Positions 15,494 to 24,387 of a stretch of DNA of 64,000 nucleotides are shown piece by piece. Numbering within the stretch: position 1 is the stretch's first letter; each line of letters begins with the position of its first letter. Below the pieces are notes generated by a model. That model had not been told where the DNA came from. It worked only from the letters and a program-made list of their open reading frames with translations, and did no database searches. Origin of the DNA: Paenibacillus daejeonensis DSM 15491 (GTDB taxonomy: Bacteria; Bacillota; Bacilli; Paenibacillales; Paenibacillaceae); contig NZ_KB899667.1 of NCBI RefSeq assembly GCF_000378385.1, positions 62,001 to 126,000 on the forward strand, given 5' to 3'. Both the position numbers and the translations under genes were made by a program.

Positions 15494-15558
15494 AGTAGCG
15501 CCCCCTTTGTCATGGTTAGAGCGTTAACCGAAACCGGACCTTCGAAGAACCGAGTTGG

Positions 15559-15573
15559 ATAAAACGCTTTCAC
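15559..15573 (-). promoter_or_regulatory. cre-like site in the importer operon leader
   Basis: On the minus strand GTGAAAGCGTTTTAT matches cre except for two positions. It begins just after the -10 box, a position where CcpA blocks initiation or elongation. Confidence 0.5.
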
Positions 15574-15578
15574 GAGGA

Positions 15579-15607
15579 ATTGTAGCAAATAAACTGAAAA
15601 TATACAA
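15579..15607 (-). promoter_or_regulatory. Sigma-A promoter of the importer operon
   Basis: Minus strand TTGTAT (15607-15602), 17-base spacer, TACAAT (15584-15579). It drives the binding protein, two permeases and the GH140-like gene. Confidence 0.65.
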
Positions 15608-15630
15608 TAAGAATTTTATTGGACTATAAC

Positions 15631-15640
15631 TGGTATACCA
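15631..15640. promoter_or_regulatory. Candidate GntR operator (copy 2), perfect palindrome
   Basis: TGGTATACCA is a perfect 10-base palindrome and, with the preceding AC, repeats the motif at 8078. It lies about 25 bases upstream of the importer -35 box, which suits either activation or repression by looping. Confidence 0.6.
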
Positions 15641-15769
15641 CAAATATATAATTTGGATAAGGATCTGGTGGACGCGTATTTCTATAAAATGTCACAGATG
15701 GCTTCCACAGTTTCCGTTTTATGGTACGATGTCTTTAATAGTAAAGGGTTTAAGAAGGGAGGAAGTGTT

Positions 15770-16201
15770 ATGACCCTGGAAGTCAGAAATAGGGTAAGGC
15801 TCCTAGAAGTGTTTTGTTTTGGCCTATTAAGTATCGCATGTGCCGCCGATCTCTATATGCATCCGAGACTCTGGGCCTGGTTTTCATTAGCGTTTTTTGT
15901 GGGAATCTTTGTATATTATCTGATCGCATTATTTCGGAAGCCTCCAGCGGTTGTACTCCATGATGATTATCTGGAGTTGAACGGTAAGCGTTGGAGTGCA
16001 GAAGAGGTGGGGTCCATCTATATACGTGGGTATTTCACCACTTATATTGCCATCGTTCCTGAAGGTCGCCGATTAGCACCCATAGGCCATTGCTTCCGCC
16101 TGGGGACTCAGGATCTGCGAGATATGAAGGCGCTTAGGGTGTGGGCGGAGCGGAATGCAGTGAGGGTGGAAACCAAGAAACGGATTAAGACCTTGATCTA
16201 A
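15770..16201 (+). CDS. Small membrane protein, paralogue 1 of 3
   Basis: A 143-residue protein of unknown function. Two hydrophobic segments (residues about 10-60) are followed by a soluble domain starting PPAVVLHDDYLELNGKRW and ending LRVWAERNAVRVE. The same pattern recurs at 16229 and 17405: a proline, a hydrophobic-hydrophobic-His/Ser strand, E-x-L-E-V-N-G, a later V/I-RG strand, and a terminal helix W(A)-x-R-x-x-(V/I)-x-V. The beta-rich C-terminal part resembles bacterial PH-like domains, but this is only an impression. ATG at 15770 has AAGGGAGGA 5 bases upstream; the open frame begins earlier at 15653 without a site. Confidence 0.65.
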   Translation: MTLEVRNRVRLLEVFCFGLLSIACAADLYMHPRLWAWFSLAFFVGIFVYYLIALFRKPPAVVLHDDYLELNGKRWSAEEVGSIYIRGYFTTYIAIVPEGRRLAPIGHCFRLGTQDLRDMKALRVWAERNAVRVETKKRIKTLI

Positions 16202-16228
16202 GGATTGTATGGGACGAAGGGGGGACCT

Positions 16229-16660
16229 ATGGAGAAAGCCCTAGGTTTTGAAGCAAAAAAGCTATCCGCCTGGCCGGAAGTGCTCTATCTCAGCTTGCTG
16301 TTATTTATGCTGGGGCGGCTTGTCTGGGGTGGAACGAGTGGGTGGTCAATGGTGGTAGCGGCTACTTTAATGGGATTCATCGCAGTTGTTTTAGCTGAGG
16401 CCATCCGGTATCTTCCTCAGCCGCGCAATCACCCTTTGATCATCCATGAGAAGTATATCATAGCGGGAGATATCATGTATTACCCGAATGAGATCGGACA
16501 TATCGTCATCCGGGGGTATTTTCGGCCGCAATTGCGGATTAAGTCTCCTGGCCGCGAGAGGCTGCGGCGCAGAGAGTGGTTCCGGATAACGAAGGATGAG
16601 GATCAAGGCCTCCGTGAGCTCCGGGCATGGGCGAAGCGCCATGGGGTCAAGGTGGGGTAG
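16229..16660 (+). CDS. Small membrane protein, paralogue 2 of 3
   Basis: 143 residues, exactly the length of the gene before it, from which it is separated by 27 bases. Two hydrophobic segments (about residues 12-55) precede NHPLIIHEKYIIAGDIMYYPNEIGHIVIRGYF and a final helix LRELRAWAKRHGVKVG. IRGYF is shared with paralogue 1. The start is ATG 16229, served by AAGGGGGG; an in-frame ATG at 16205 lacks a site. Function unknown; probably an inner-membrane protein with its soluble domain in the cytoplasm, made as one transcript with paralogue 1. Confidence 0.65.
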   Translation: MEKALGFEAKKLSAWPEVLYLSLLLFMLGRLVWGGTSGWSMVVAATLMGFIAVVLAEAIRYLPQPRNHPLIIHEKYIIAGDIMYYPNEIGHIVIRGYFRPQLRIKSPGRERLRRREWFRITKDEDQGLRELRAWAKRHGVKVG

Positions 16661-16783
16661 ACTCTCAGTTGGCCCCTGAGGTGCTTGTAGGCCAGGCACG
16701 TGGTGGTAACGATTAGCAATTCCGAAGAAGTCTCTGCCTGATTGGGGTGATACAATAGCCCTAGAACAGGGAGGAGATCCATA

Positions 16784-17212
16784 ATGGCGAATATTGAGCA
16801 TTTGCACGTGGTTAAAGCATCGGCTGAGGTCGTGTATGAGGCATTGACGACCGGAGAGGGATTGTCTGCGATATGGACGAATGAACTGACTGTCAGCCAG
16901 GTGATCGGTGATACCTTGACGTTTCAATTCGGTGCTGACGATTTGACCCAGATGCGACTTATCGAGCTTGTACCTCATCGTCGGATTGTGTGGGAGTGTA
17001 CGGCATCCGACCCGGAGTGGGTAGGGACGACGATCCTCATCGAGCTGGAGGAGAAGAAGAGTGGCAAGACATGGGTTACCCTGGCTCAGCAGAACTGGCG
17101 CGAGGTCACGCCGTTCTTCCGGTTGTGCAACTACAACTGGGCTATATTCCTACACAGTTTGCAGCTGTACGTGGAGCAAGGAACGGGGATGAATTATCAG
17201 AGCCGGGTATGA
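16784..17212 (+). CDS. SRPBCC / AHSA1-type domain protein
   Basis: A 142-residue single-domain protein of the START-like (SRPBCC) superfamily. The beta-strand ASAEVVYEALTTGEGLSAIWT and the turn HRRIVWECTASDPEWVGTTILIELEEKKSGKTWVTLAQ are the usual AHSA1 pattern, ending in a long helix NWAIFLHSLQLYVEQGTG. Such proteins bind hydrophobic ligands or act as Hsp90-activator-like folds; no specific role can be assigned. GGGAGGAG precedes the ATG. It lies between two of the three related membrane protein genes. Confidence 0.75.
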   Translation: MANIEHLHVVKASAEVVYEALTTGEGLSAIWTNELTVSQVIGDTLTFQFGADDLTQMRLIELVPHRRIVWECTASDPEWVGTTILIELEEKKSGKTWVTLAQQNWREVTPFFRLCNYNWAIFLHSLQLYVEQGTGMNYQSRV

Positions 17213-17286
17213 GGGGCTCTTCCCTCATCACGCTCCCCTCATCATATGAGGCATCAGCTCTAGATTCGCTACATTACGGATACGCC

Positions 17287-17323
17287 GCATATTATCCGCT
17301 GTTGGAGATAGCGGAAAATATGC
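17287..17323. repeat. Inverted repeat, 14-bp arms with one mismatch
   Basis: GCATATTATCCGCT (17287-17300) and AGCGGAAAATATGC (17310-17323) form a hairpin with a 9-base loop. No T-run follows, so it is probably not a terminator of the SRPBCC gene; it may be a dispersed intergenic repeat. Confidence 0.5.
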
Positions 17324-17404
17324 GCCATATGAGTAAGGCCGTGCTAACAAAGAAAAAGCTTAAATAATGGTAAAATGGAGCTAGCGAGAGAAAGGGGGAT
17401 TGTG

Positions 17405-17890
17405 ATGTCTGAGCCGTTAAGTAGCGTTGTGCAGGGAGAGGTAAAAGAGCGCCCGCTAAAGGCTCTTCCGATGGTGCGGGGTGCCAACCTGGTCAGCACT
17501 TTTGGGGGAATGCTATCCGCATCCGTCATCTACTTCAATCCTTACCTGCCAGTTGGCTGGTCCATTGCGTCCACTGTGATGCTCATGGTCCTGGTGGCTG
17601 CTTTCATCTATCACGCCTACCACCTAATCAAGGGAGCACCGCGCATCATCCTGAGCGAGGAGCATCTTGAAGTGAATGGACGCGTGTACTATCCCCATGA
17701 TTTGGCGATGCTGCTGGTCCGCACGGGAAAGGCACCCGCCATCGGCATCGTACCGGTTGGCAGATCATTGGCCCCGATGGCTTACGCCGCTCGCCTGGAC
17801 AAGGCAGGTTACGATGATATGAATCGGCTGGTCGCATGGGCCCGTCAGCGAGGCATCAAGGTGCGTCACAAGCGCATAATTACTTGGTAG
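17405..17890 (+). CDS. Small membrane protein, paralogue 3 of 3
   Basis: 161 residues with an N-terminal hydrophilic extension (residues 1-28), two membrane segments (about 30-75), then APRIILSEEHLEVNGRVYYPHDLAMLLVRTG and a terminal LVAWARQRGIKVRHKRIITW. The soluble part aligns by eye with the proteins at 15770 and 16229, including RSLAP, shared as RRLAP with paralogue 1. ATG 17405 has AAAGGGGGA upstream. It closes the cluster and is followed by a strong terminator. Function unknown. Confidence 0.65.
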   Translation: MSEPLSSVVQGEVKERPLKALPMVRGANLVSTFGGMLSASVIYFNPYLPVGWSIASTVMLMVLVAAFIYHAYHLIKGAPRIILSEEHLEVNGRVYYPHDLAMLLVRTGKAPAIGIVPVGRSLAPMAYAARLDKAGYDDMNRLVAWARQRGIKVRHKRIITW

Positions 17891-17908
17891 AATACATAGC
17901 ACACAAAA

Positions 17909-17951
17909 AGGCTGTCTTTCCCCTAGTACAAACTAGGAGGAAAGACAGCCT
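17909..17951. terminator. Strong bidirectional terminator
   Basis: AGGCTGTCTTTCC is repeated inverted as GGAAAGACAGCCT, with a further CCTAG/CTAGG inside; T-rich and A-rich flanks make it usable by the converging xylanase and membrane protein genes. Confidence 0.85.
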
Positions 17952-18005
17952 ATTTTGCGCGAGGCGACGGTGGGCGAGGCCCGCCAGTCGCCTGCGCCAC
18001 GTTAA

Positions 18006-21000
18006 TTACTGCCAAGCATTATAGATGATGACCGCTGCTTGGGCGCGCGTGAGGGGCTGGCGTGGCTCGAGCTTGTTGTCGCCGACACCTTGGACGATGC
18101 CCGCAGCGACGAGCGCGGCTGTGCTTTCGCGAGCATAGCTGGCGACAGCGCTCTGGTCGACGAAGCGGTCGAGCGATCCGCCCGCAGGCAGCTCTCGGTC
18201 AGCAGCAGCCAGTGCCCGGTGGACGAGTGTCATTACATCCTGGCGACTGATGGCACGGGTGGGCTCGAAGCGATCGTCGCTCGTACCCTGCGCAATGCCC
18301 AGCTCGCGGGCAATGGCCAGTTCCTCGTAATAGTAAGCCGATGCATCAACGTCGTCAAACATGGTAACGGTATCCCCGGAGCCTTGCAGCTCCAATGCCC
18401 GTACCAGAAGCGCGATGAAATCCGCGCGGGTCACCTCGGCGTGGGGCTGGAAGCTGGTCTCCGATACGCCGCGAATCACGCCGCGCGCCGCCATCGCATG
18501 GATTGCGCCATGTGCCCATGGCACACGCTGCAGATCATTGAAGCTATGGGATGGATACGAGACCGCGAAGGTGCTGAAATGCGTCGTCCAGAACGACATG
18601 GCATTCGCCGCTGTATCCATACGGCTATTCATAATTGGTGTTGCGGACGAAGGTCCATCCACATGCCAGATGACCAGGCGATGCGGCTGCTGGCGCTCGG
18701 AAGCGCTGGCGGTGTACGGAAGGGTTACCTTCACCGGTGCATCCGGATCGCTCCAGGTGATCGCCTCGCCACCTGCGAGAATATCGAGCTCCAGAATTGG
18801 ACGCGTGCCGATGGATTGCGCCAACGCCTCACTGAGCCCATCCGTAGAACCTGCAGCAAGTCGGATCGAGATCGTACCGACATTCAGTTCACCGATTCGG
18901 TTCAGCATGTGGCTTGGCAGCTCTGCCGTTCCCAGTGGAGTTGTCAGCACCAGGGTATGCGAGCCATCACCTTGCAGGCTGTCCAGCGGCAGCTCCAACT
19001 CATAACTACCGGAGCTCTGGGCAGCAGACAGGTCGATGACGATGCGTTTCTTCCCGTCGGTACCGACAGTCGACTGGTTCAGGGCCGCGTTAAGCTCAGC
19101 TGCTGTGACGACAGCTGTTGTGCGGCCGTTCTCAGTTTGCAGGGTCGGACGGATTGTGTTGGATGGAGCTGGCGTTTCCGGTTCTTCCGTGCCGCCTCCG
19201 CTTGGTGGAGGTGGAGTCCAAGAACCGCTCGAGCTGCTCTGCGTGGTTGCAGAGATGACTGCAGAAGGCTGAGATTGAGTCAGCTCCTTCCATGTGGTTA
19301 CACGATAATAATACGTGGTCCCAGCTTGCAGTCCTGTATCCTGCCAGGATGTCCCCTCTACTAGCAGGGAGACGAGCGACCAAGGTCCACTGGCGCTGGA
19401 AGCACGTTCGATGAGATAGCCATTGGCTTCACTGACCGCGTTCCATCGCACGGTAATGGCTTGCTGGCTGTCCGCTGCGGCAGTGACTTGCTCAGGTGCT
19501 GCTGGAGCAACGGTCAACTCATCCACCAAGTGCAGCACGCCGTAACGAGAGGTATCCATATAGGATTGACCTGTAGGGTCAGACCAGATCGCGACACTGT
19601 CGCGTATACCGTCTCCATTCTGATCGTCGTTGACCTGCAGGTCGAATCCGAGCATATGCCCGGCACGTGCGTCAATCCGATCTAGCGCAATAGCCGCTTC
19701 TACGACATAGCCGATGACGTCGCCTTCCTCATCTTCAAGAATCGAGACGGCGGAGGTGTAATTATCCTGGGTGGCATGGCCGCCTACCGTTCGGACATTT
19801 TTGTAATTAATGCGATATTGTCCGTCATCGCCATCAAAAACCGACGTCTTGGCGTTGTTCTGATCGACGAAGATTTCGATAGAGTCCTGCTCCCATGGGT
19901 TGGTGCTGGCATCACTGAGCAGGTCGTCGTGAACGACGGCATATACATAGAGATGCTCATCATCCCACATCGTCTGGAACTCCGCAGTTGCGCCGGAGTT
20001 GCCCTGCACCCATACATTGGTTGTCAGGACGGGACCTGCCTCATCCCATTGTTCATCCCGCTCGCCATCAATGATTGGCGTACCTTTGACGGACTGAGCA
20101 ACCTTGACCGCTTCGGCCAGCGTCAGTGTGCCGAAGCCCTGTTGGTCAGCATGCTGATTATTTCTTGGATCACTCCAGGAGACCACATTGCCGTTCTTGC
20201 CGTGCTCCGTGCCGTCATCAGCACCGGAATCGGTCACACGTACATCAAACCGGAGCTGTTGTCCAAGCGCCGCACTCGCAGGGAGTGGGATTGCGGCAGT
20301 CACGAGATAACCTTGGTCTGTCTCCGTACTGCTTGTACCATGCCGGTCAGCCTGGACGCGAATCGTCTGGTCGCCGTTAGCAAGGAACAACTCCACCTTG
20401 TCTCCTGGCTGATTGGAATTGTCCGTGACATTGACCTGGGCATACAGATGACCGCGGTCCCAGAGCAGCTTGAAGTCGGCATCCAGCGTACCGACTGCTT
20501 CGGTATGAAGCGGTGGCGTCGTTTGCCACACCAGCGATTGTGCACCAGCCGGCGTCCCCTGCACAACACGAGCTGTCAGCGGGGAGAGCGGCAGCTTGCT
20601 GGCATCTACCATGCCCCAATAAGCCGGTTTTGCCTGGTAGGACTTGTCGAAGGGGAACGGTGCATCCTGGCGTGTAATTGGACGATTGTGCAGCCACGTA
20701 TGGTCATCGGCGATGCCCCACAGCGTGACATTGCTGATCCAGCCGCCAGCTGCGCCATTCTCTTTGCCAAGGTCATCGAGCCGTTTCAATTCGTCGAATA
20801 GTTCCTTGTACCGGTAGCCCTGCATGACGATCAGCTCATCCGGCACATCTTGGTAAGCGTCTGTACTATTCGTATAGACAGAGACGTCCAGCTCGGTAAT
20901 CTGGTTATCGAAGCCGGCTTCACCGAACATCCGGATCGAGTCCGAAATCTGTGCAATGGATGGACCCGTGATGTTAATGTGCGTCTGGTGGCCGACGCCG

Positions 21001-22202
21001 TCAATCGGGATGCCTTCGGCCCTGAGGTCTGTCACCAGGTCAAAGAGGAAATCCCGCTTGCGCGGATTGTGCGTGCCGTAATCATTGATATACAGCATCG
21101 CATCGTCGCCTGCAACCTCGCGGGTGACCTTGAAGGCGGTACGAATGAAATCCAGTCCCGTCAAGCGGTACCAGCCGCTGTTGCGCATGCCGTCCGGACG
21201 GCCCTCGTCAATGACTTCGTTAACGACATCCCAGTCGCGGATATCATCCTTGTAACGACCAACGACCTCGCGCAGATAGGCTTCCAGCCGATCCAGGACG
21301 AGCTGTTTATTCTCCGGCGTCGGCGCCAGCTCATTGCCCTCGCTGTCCTCGAGAATCCAGTCATTGCCCTGACTGTGCCAGACCAGCGTGTGGAAACGCA
21401 GGTTCAGATTGTTAGCCTTCGCATAGTCCCGCAGTGTATCCCCGGCCGCCCAGTTATAGACGTTCTCACGAGGATTAATAGAGCCTGGCTTCATTACATT
21501 CTCAGCAACAACAGAATTGTAATGGTAATCGAGCATTTGATGATGGATGCCGGAGAGATGGATGTTCTCTACCGCGGCACCGATCTCGAAGTAGTCTTCA
21601 TAGACCTCCGCCAAGCTCGGGATATCCGTCTGAATACTGCCCCGCGATCGGACGGTTACGTCATCCACGTAGAGCACATCACCGACATTGGAGGATTCAA
21701 TGTAGAGGGAGAGAACATCCATCGGCGCGTCATAGCTGAAGGAACCGCTCAGCTCAATCCAGTCCGTGCTCCGCGTGCTTGTAGAGGTCAACTGCGTATA
21801 GAACGTATCCTCTGATCCCGCTGCTCTGTTTTCCATTGAGAGACGAATCGTGCTATCTGCCGCTGGCGCTTCAGCCAGCTTCACATGGGCCGAGATCCGG
21901 TACGTCGTTCCTGGCTCCAACAGAGGTTTCACATTGAGGCTAGGCCCGTTCCAGTTCTGAGTACGGTTCCAGGCCTTGATGCTGCCAACGCCGGAGCGGG
22001 CCGCTTCCTCGGTGTAATCAATGGATTCGTCCCCGCGCGGTCCCCAGCCCATGGTGGTACCATCTTCAAAATCATGCTCGATCAGAATATCGCCTGCCTC
22101 GGCAGCAGACAGGCTGCCAGTTCCTGCTGCCAAGAAGCCGGGCGGCAGCAGTAAAGCCACGGTCAGCACAAGGGCCAGCCATGATGAGAAAGTGTTGCGC
22201 AT
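18006..22202 (-). CDS. SLH-anchored multidomain GH10 endo-1,4-beta-xylanase
   Basis: A 1398-residue secreted enzyme that cuts the xylan backbone outside the cell. Order: signal peptide (1-33, ending around ALSAAEA), a CBM22-type module (about 38-185), the GH10 barrel (about 195-535) with acid/base Glu329 in WDVVNEV and nucleophile Glu437 in ITELDVS, two CBM9-type modules (about 550-715 and 730-905), a fibronectin III module (about 910-1000), a Ser/Pro/Gly-rich linker, a beta-rich region, and three SLH repeats (about 1215-1395) that bind cell wall polymer. ATG 22202 follows GGAGGGG by 9 bases; the frame opens six codons earlier. A cre-like site lies 29 bases upstream. This is the common anchored xylanase architecture of Paenibacillus. 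Confidence 0.93.
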   Translation of the reverse strand: MRNTFSSWLALVLTVALLLPPGFLAAGTGSLSAAEAGDILIEHDFEDGTTMGWGPRGDESIDYTEEAARSGVGSIKAWNRTQNWNGPSLNVKPLLEPGTTYRISAHVKLAEAPAADSTIRLSMENRAAGSEDTFYTQLTSTSTRSTDWIELSGSFSYDAPMDVLSLYIESSNVGDVLYVDDVTVRSRGSIQTDIPSLAEVYEDYFEIGAAVENIHLSGIHHQMLDYHYNSVVAENVMKPGSINPRENVYNWAAGDTLRDYAKANNLNLRFHTLVWHSQGNDWILEDSEGNELAPTPENKQLVLDRLEAYLREVVGRYKDDIRDWDVVNEVIDEGRPDGMRNSGWYRLTGLDFIRTAFKVTREVAGDDAMLYINDYGTHNPRKRDFLFDLVTDLRAEGIPIDGVGHQTHINITGPSIAQISDSIRMFGEAGFDNQITELDVSVYTNSTDAYQDVPDELIVMQGYRYKELFDELKRLDDLGKENGAAGGWISNVTLWGIADDHTWLHNRPITRQDAPFPFDKSYQAKPAYWGMVDASKLPLSPLTARVVQGTPAGAQSLVWQTTPPLHTEAVGTLDADFKLLWDRGHLYAQVNVTDNSNQPGDKVELFLANGDQTIRVQADRHGTSSTETDQGYLVTAAIPLPASAALGQQLRFDVRVTDSGADDGTEHGKNGNVVSWSDPRNNQHADQQGFGTLTLAEAVKVAQSVKGTPIIDGERDEQWDEAGPVLTTNVWVQGNSGATAEFQTMWDDEHLYVYAVVHDDLLSDASTNPWEQDSIEIFVDQNNAKTSVFDGDDGQYRINYKNVRTVGGHATQDNYTSAVSILEDEEGDVIGYVVEAAIALDRIDARAGHMLGFDLQVNDDQNGDGIRDSVAIWSDPTGQSYMDTSRYGVLHLVDELTVAPAAPEQVTAAADSQQAITVRWNAVSEANGYLIERASSASGPWSLVSLLVEGTSWQDTGLQAGTTYYYRVTTWKELTQSQPSAVISATTQSSSSGSWTPPPPSGGGTEEPETPAPSNTIRPTLQTENGRTTAVVTAAELNAALNQSTVGTDGKKRIVIDLSAAQSSGSYELELPLDSLQGDGSHTLVLTTPLGTAELPSHMLNRIGELNVGTISIRLAAGSTDGLSEALAQSIGTRPILELDILAGGEAITWSDPDAPVKVTLPYTASASERQQPHRLVIWHVDGPSSATPIMNSRMDTAANAMSFWTTHFSTFAVSYPSHSFNDLQRVPWAHGAIHAMAARGVIRGVSETSFQPHAEVTRADFIALLVRALELQGSGDTVTMFDDVDASAYYYEELAIARELGIAQGTSDDRFEPTRAISRQDVMTLVHRALAAADRELPAGGSLDRFVDQSAVASYARESTAALVAAGIVQGVGDNKLEPRQPLTRAQAAVIIYNAWQ

Positions 22203-22230
22203 GTAGTAAATCCCCTCCATCCCAGAATTT

Positions 22231-22245
22231 ATAAAGCGCTTGCAA
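22231..22245 (-). promoter_or_regulatory. cre-like site upstream of the xylanase gene
   Basis: Minus-strand TTGCAAGCGCTTTAT matches WTGNAANCGNWNNCW except at one position and contains the palindrome AAGCGCTT. Catabolite repression of the xylanase by CcpA is expected. Confidence 0.6.
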
Positions 22246-22444
22246 CAGGGAGTAAGGAACTCCCGTTATTTATGTTAGCTGGATTGGCAGCTGGAAGAAA
22301 CTAGACAAACTATAGGTTTTTGCGTGGAATGTACACCTATCGTTTGAGGGGTAACGGAAGCGGAGCAGGCGATGGCATTCCCTTTTTGCCGAGCCTTCGT
22401 TAGAATAAATAGAAATGACAAGGGGCGGGAGGAAAGACATTCGA

Positions 22445-23590
22445 ATGAGATCCTACTGGACTTGGCTGATCGTGCTGTTAGGGATTTGGATGGCGGCTCT
22501 GCTGGACATCGGTCTGCAGCGCATTCAGCCGTATCAGTGGCTCGGATGCGCACTGTTTCTGGGGCTGTTCTTCGTCGCACCATTAGCGAGAACACGACCG
22601 GTACTGCTCACGTTATTGCTGTCGGCAGCTGGTGGTGCAGCTGCGATGGTGTTCTGGCCCTGGACGGGCGAGATGGCGGACGGCGGCATCTATGCACTGC
22701 TGTGTTATGGTTTTCTATATGGCAAAGCGGCGCTGCGGCTACCCGCCCCGCACATGGTCGCGGTAGGGGGGCTGCTGTTGATATTGACGCTGCTCCCGAA
22801 CTGGACAGGTACACTGGCAGTGCCTGTCGCCTATGTGGTCTTGCTGGCTGCAATGGCCGGTCTGATCTCCTGGTCCTACCGCGTCATGCGCGAGGATCTG
22901 TCCCATAGCCAGGAGCTGCAAGAGGCCTTGCTCAGCGAGTACAGGCGGCTCAAGCGGCACGGCGTCGAGGGCGAGGAGGCCGTGCGTGAGCAGGAGCGTA
23001 CGCGCATCGCTCGGGATCTGCATGACTCCATGGGGCATAAGCTAACTGCATTGTCGATGCAGCTGGAAGTGCTGCGGATGCGCAACCCCGATTCGGAGCT
23101 GGCCGGGCAGCTGGCGCAGCTCAAGACGCTGTCCCAGGAGAGCCTGGCTGAGACACGTGCCGCCGTCAGCGCGTTGCATCAGGAGGAGCGCGGCGGGCTG
23201 CGCGCAATCCTGGAGCTGATTCGCAGATTGGAGGCGGAGAGCTTCGTCCGCATCAGCTTCACACTGGGCGAAGGGGTACTGTCGGCACGTCTGGGCAACG
23301 AGGCGGCCGTCGCTGTTTTTCGGTCCGTACAGGAGGCGCTCACCAATGCGATGCGTCACGGCAGCAGTCGCCAGATCGAGGTGAGCTTCGAGGTGCCGGG
23401 CGATACGGTGCTGCGCTTCGAGGTAGCCAATCAGTATGCCTCAGAGCAAGACGGATATCGTGAAGGATTTGGGTTGCGCGCGATGCGCGAGCGGATCGAG
23501 GGATTGGGAGGTCAGCTCCAAATTTTGCAGGGCACCGGCCAATTTGAACTGCGGGGCATCATTCCACTGGGGGAGGAGCACGAACGATGA
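22445..23590 (+). CDS. Two-component sensor histidine kinase (NarL/DesK type)
   Basis: A 381-residue membrane kinase. About five hydrophobic segments occupy residues 1-145, with no sizeable external domain, then a coiled stretch and a HisKA_3 dimerisation domain with the phospho-accepting His193 in ARDLHDSMGHKL, then an HATPase_c domain with NAMRHG and GFGLRAMRERIEGLGG. ATG 22445 has GGGAGGAAAG upstream. It overlaps the response regulator gene by 4 bases, and an ABC-2 exporter follows. Kinases of this intramembrane-sensing form often respond to membrane or antibiotic stress and control an adjacent exporter, as with YvfT-YvfU in Bacillus subtilis; the signal is unknown. Confidence 0.88.
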   Translation: MRSYWTWLIVLLGIWMAALLDIGLQRIQPYQWLGCALFLGLFFVAPLARTRPVLLTLLLSAAGGAAAMVFWPWTGEMADGGIYALLCYGFLYGKAALRLPAPHMVAVGGLLLILTLLPNWTGTLAVPVAYVVLLAAMAGLISWSYRVMREDLSHSQELQEALLSEYRRLKRHGVEGEEAVREQERTRIARDLHDSMGHKLTALSMQLEVLRMRNPDSELAGQLAQLKTLSQESLAETRAAVSALHQEERGGLRAILELIRRLEAESFVRISFTLGEGVLSARLGNEAAVAVFRSVQEALTNAMRHGSSRQIEVSFEVPGDTVLRFEVANQYASEQDGYREGFGLRAMRERIEGLGGQLQILQGTGQFELRGIIPLGEEHER

Positions 23591-24243
23591 TACGGATTCT
23601 GCTGGCCGAGGATCAGGCGATGGTTCGGCAAGGACTTAAGATGATGATGGAATCCGATCCGGAGATCCGGGTGACAGGCGAAGCCCGGAACGGCAGGGAA
23701 GCCGTGCGGTTATGCGAATCCCATTACTTTGATCTGGCGGTGCTGGATATCCGGATGCCGGAGATGGACGGCCTGAGCGCCGCCGCAGTCATGCGGGAGC
23801 GCTGGCCAGACCTGAAGCTCCTCATTCTGACGACATTCAATGACGATGAGTATGCACTCCAGGCACTCAAGCTTGGTGCCAGTGGGTATATGCTCAAGGA
23901 CGCCGATCCTGCCCAACTCTTACAGGCGATCCGCAGCGTGCTCGCAGGCGGACTGTCATTGGGCGACCAGGTGGCAGCGAAGGTGATGCCAAGGCTGCTG
24001 GGGCAGGAATCCGCCACCACGCCGCGTGTGCCCGAGGAAGGGCTTGCGGACGTGACGCTGACCCCCCGCGAGCTGGACGTGATCCGCTTCGTCGGCATGG
24101 GCCGGAGCAACCGCGAGATTGCTGCCGAGCTCTCCTTGTCCCAGGGAACGGTGAAAAATCATATCAGCCAGGCGCTGGATAAGCTGGAGCTGCGTGACCG
24201 GACACAGCTGGCGATCTATGCGCTCCGCCACGATCTTGTCTGA
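23587..24243 (+). CDS. LuxR/NarL family response regulator
   Basis: 218 residues: a receiver domain with acidic pocket Glu8/Asp9, phospho-acceptor Asp54 in LAVLDIRMPEMDG and Lys in MLKDADP, then a GerE/LuxR helix-turn-helix near the end (LTPRELDVIRFVGMGRSNREIAAELSLSQGTVKNHISQALDKL). It overlaps the kinase gene by 4 bases and is followed by a terminator-like hairpin and the ABC exporter genes, its likely target. Confidence 0.9.
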   Translation: MIRILLAEDQAMVRQGLKMMMESDPEIRVTGEARNGREAVRLCESHYFDLAVLDIRMPEMDGLSAAAVMRERWPDLKLLILTTFNDDEYALQALKLGASGYMLKDADPAQLLQAIRSVLAGGLSLGDQVAAKVMPRLLGQESATTPRVPEEGLADVTLTPRELDVIRFVGMGRSNREIAAELSLSQGTVKNHISQALDKLELRDRTQLAIYALRHDLV

Positions 24244-24290
24244 GGCGGTACCATGACGGAGGTCATGGATGGTGTGCAAAGTAATGACCG

Positions 24291-24316
24291 AAGACAGTGG
24301 GAGCACTGTCTTTTTT
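24291..24316 (+). terminator. Terminator after the response regulator gene
   Basis: AAGACAGTG and CACTGTCTT pair around GGAG, followed by a run of six T. It separates kinase-regulator from exporter, so the exporter likely has its own promoter or depends on readthrough. Confidence 0.75.
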
Positions 24317-24387
24317 CTATATAATGAGAATCATCGAACGAGGCTGGAGTAGCCACAGGAGCTAACGGCAGAGAGGCAGGGAACGGT

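Noticed and set aside
15653-15769. Longer start for the first small membrane protein
   Set aside because: The added 39 residues lack a ribosome site, while AAGGGAGGA directly precedes ATG 15770 and the resulting length equals that of the paralogue.
18039-21815. Several long plus-strand frames of 60 to 440 codons
   Set aside because: All are antisense to the xylanase gene, whose domains and catalytic residues are clear; none has a ribosome site or family motif.
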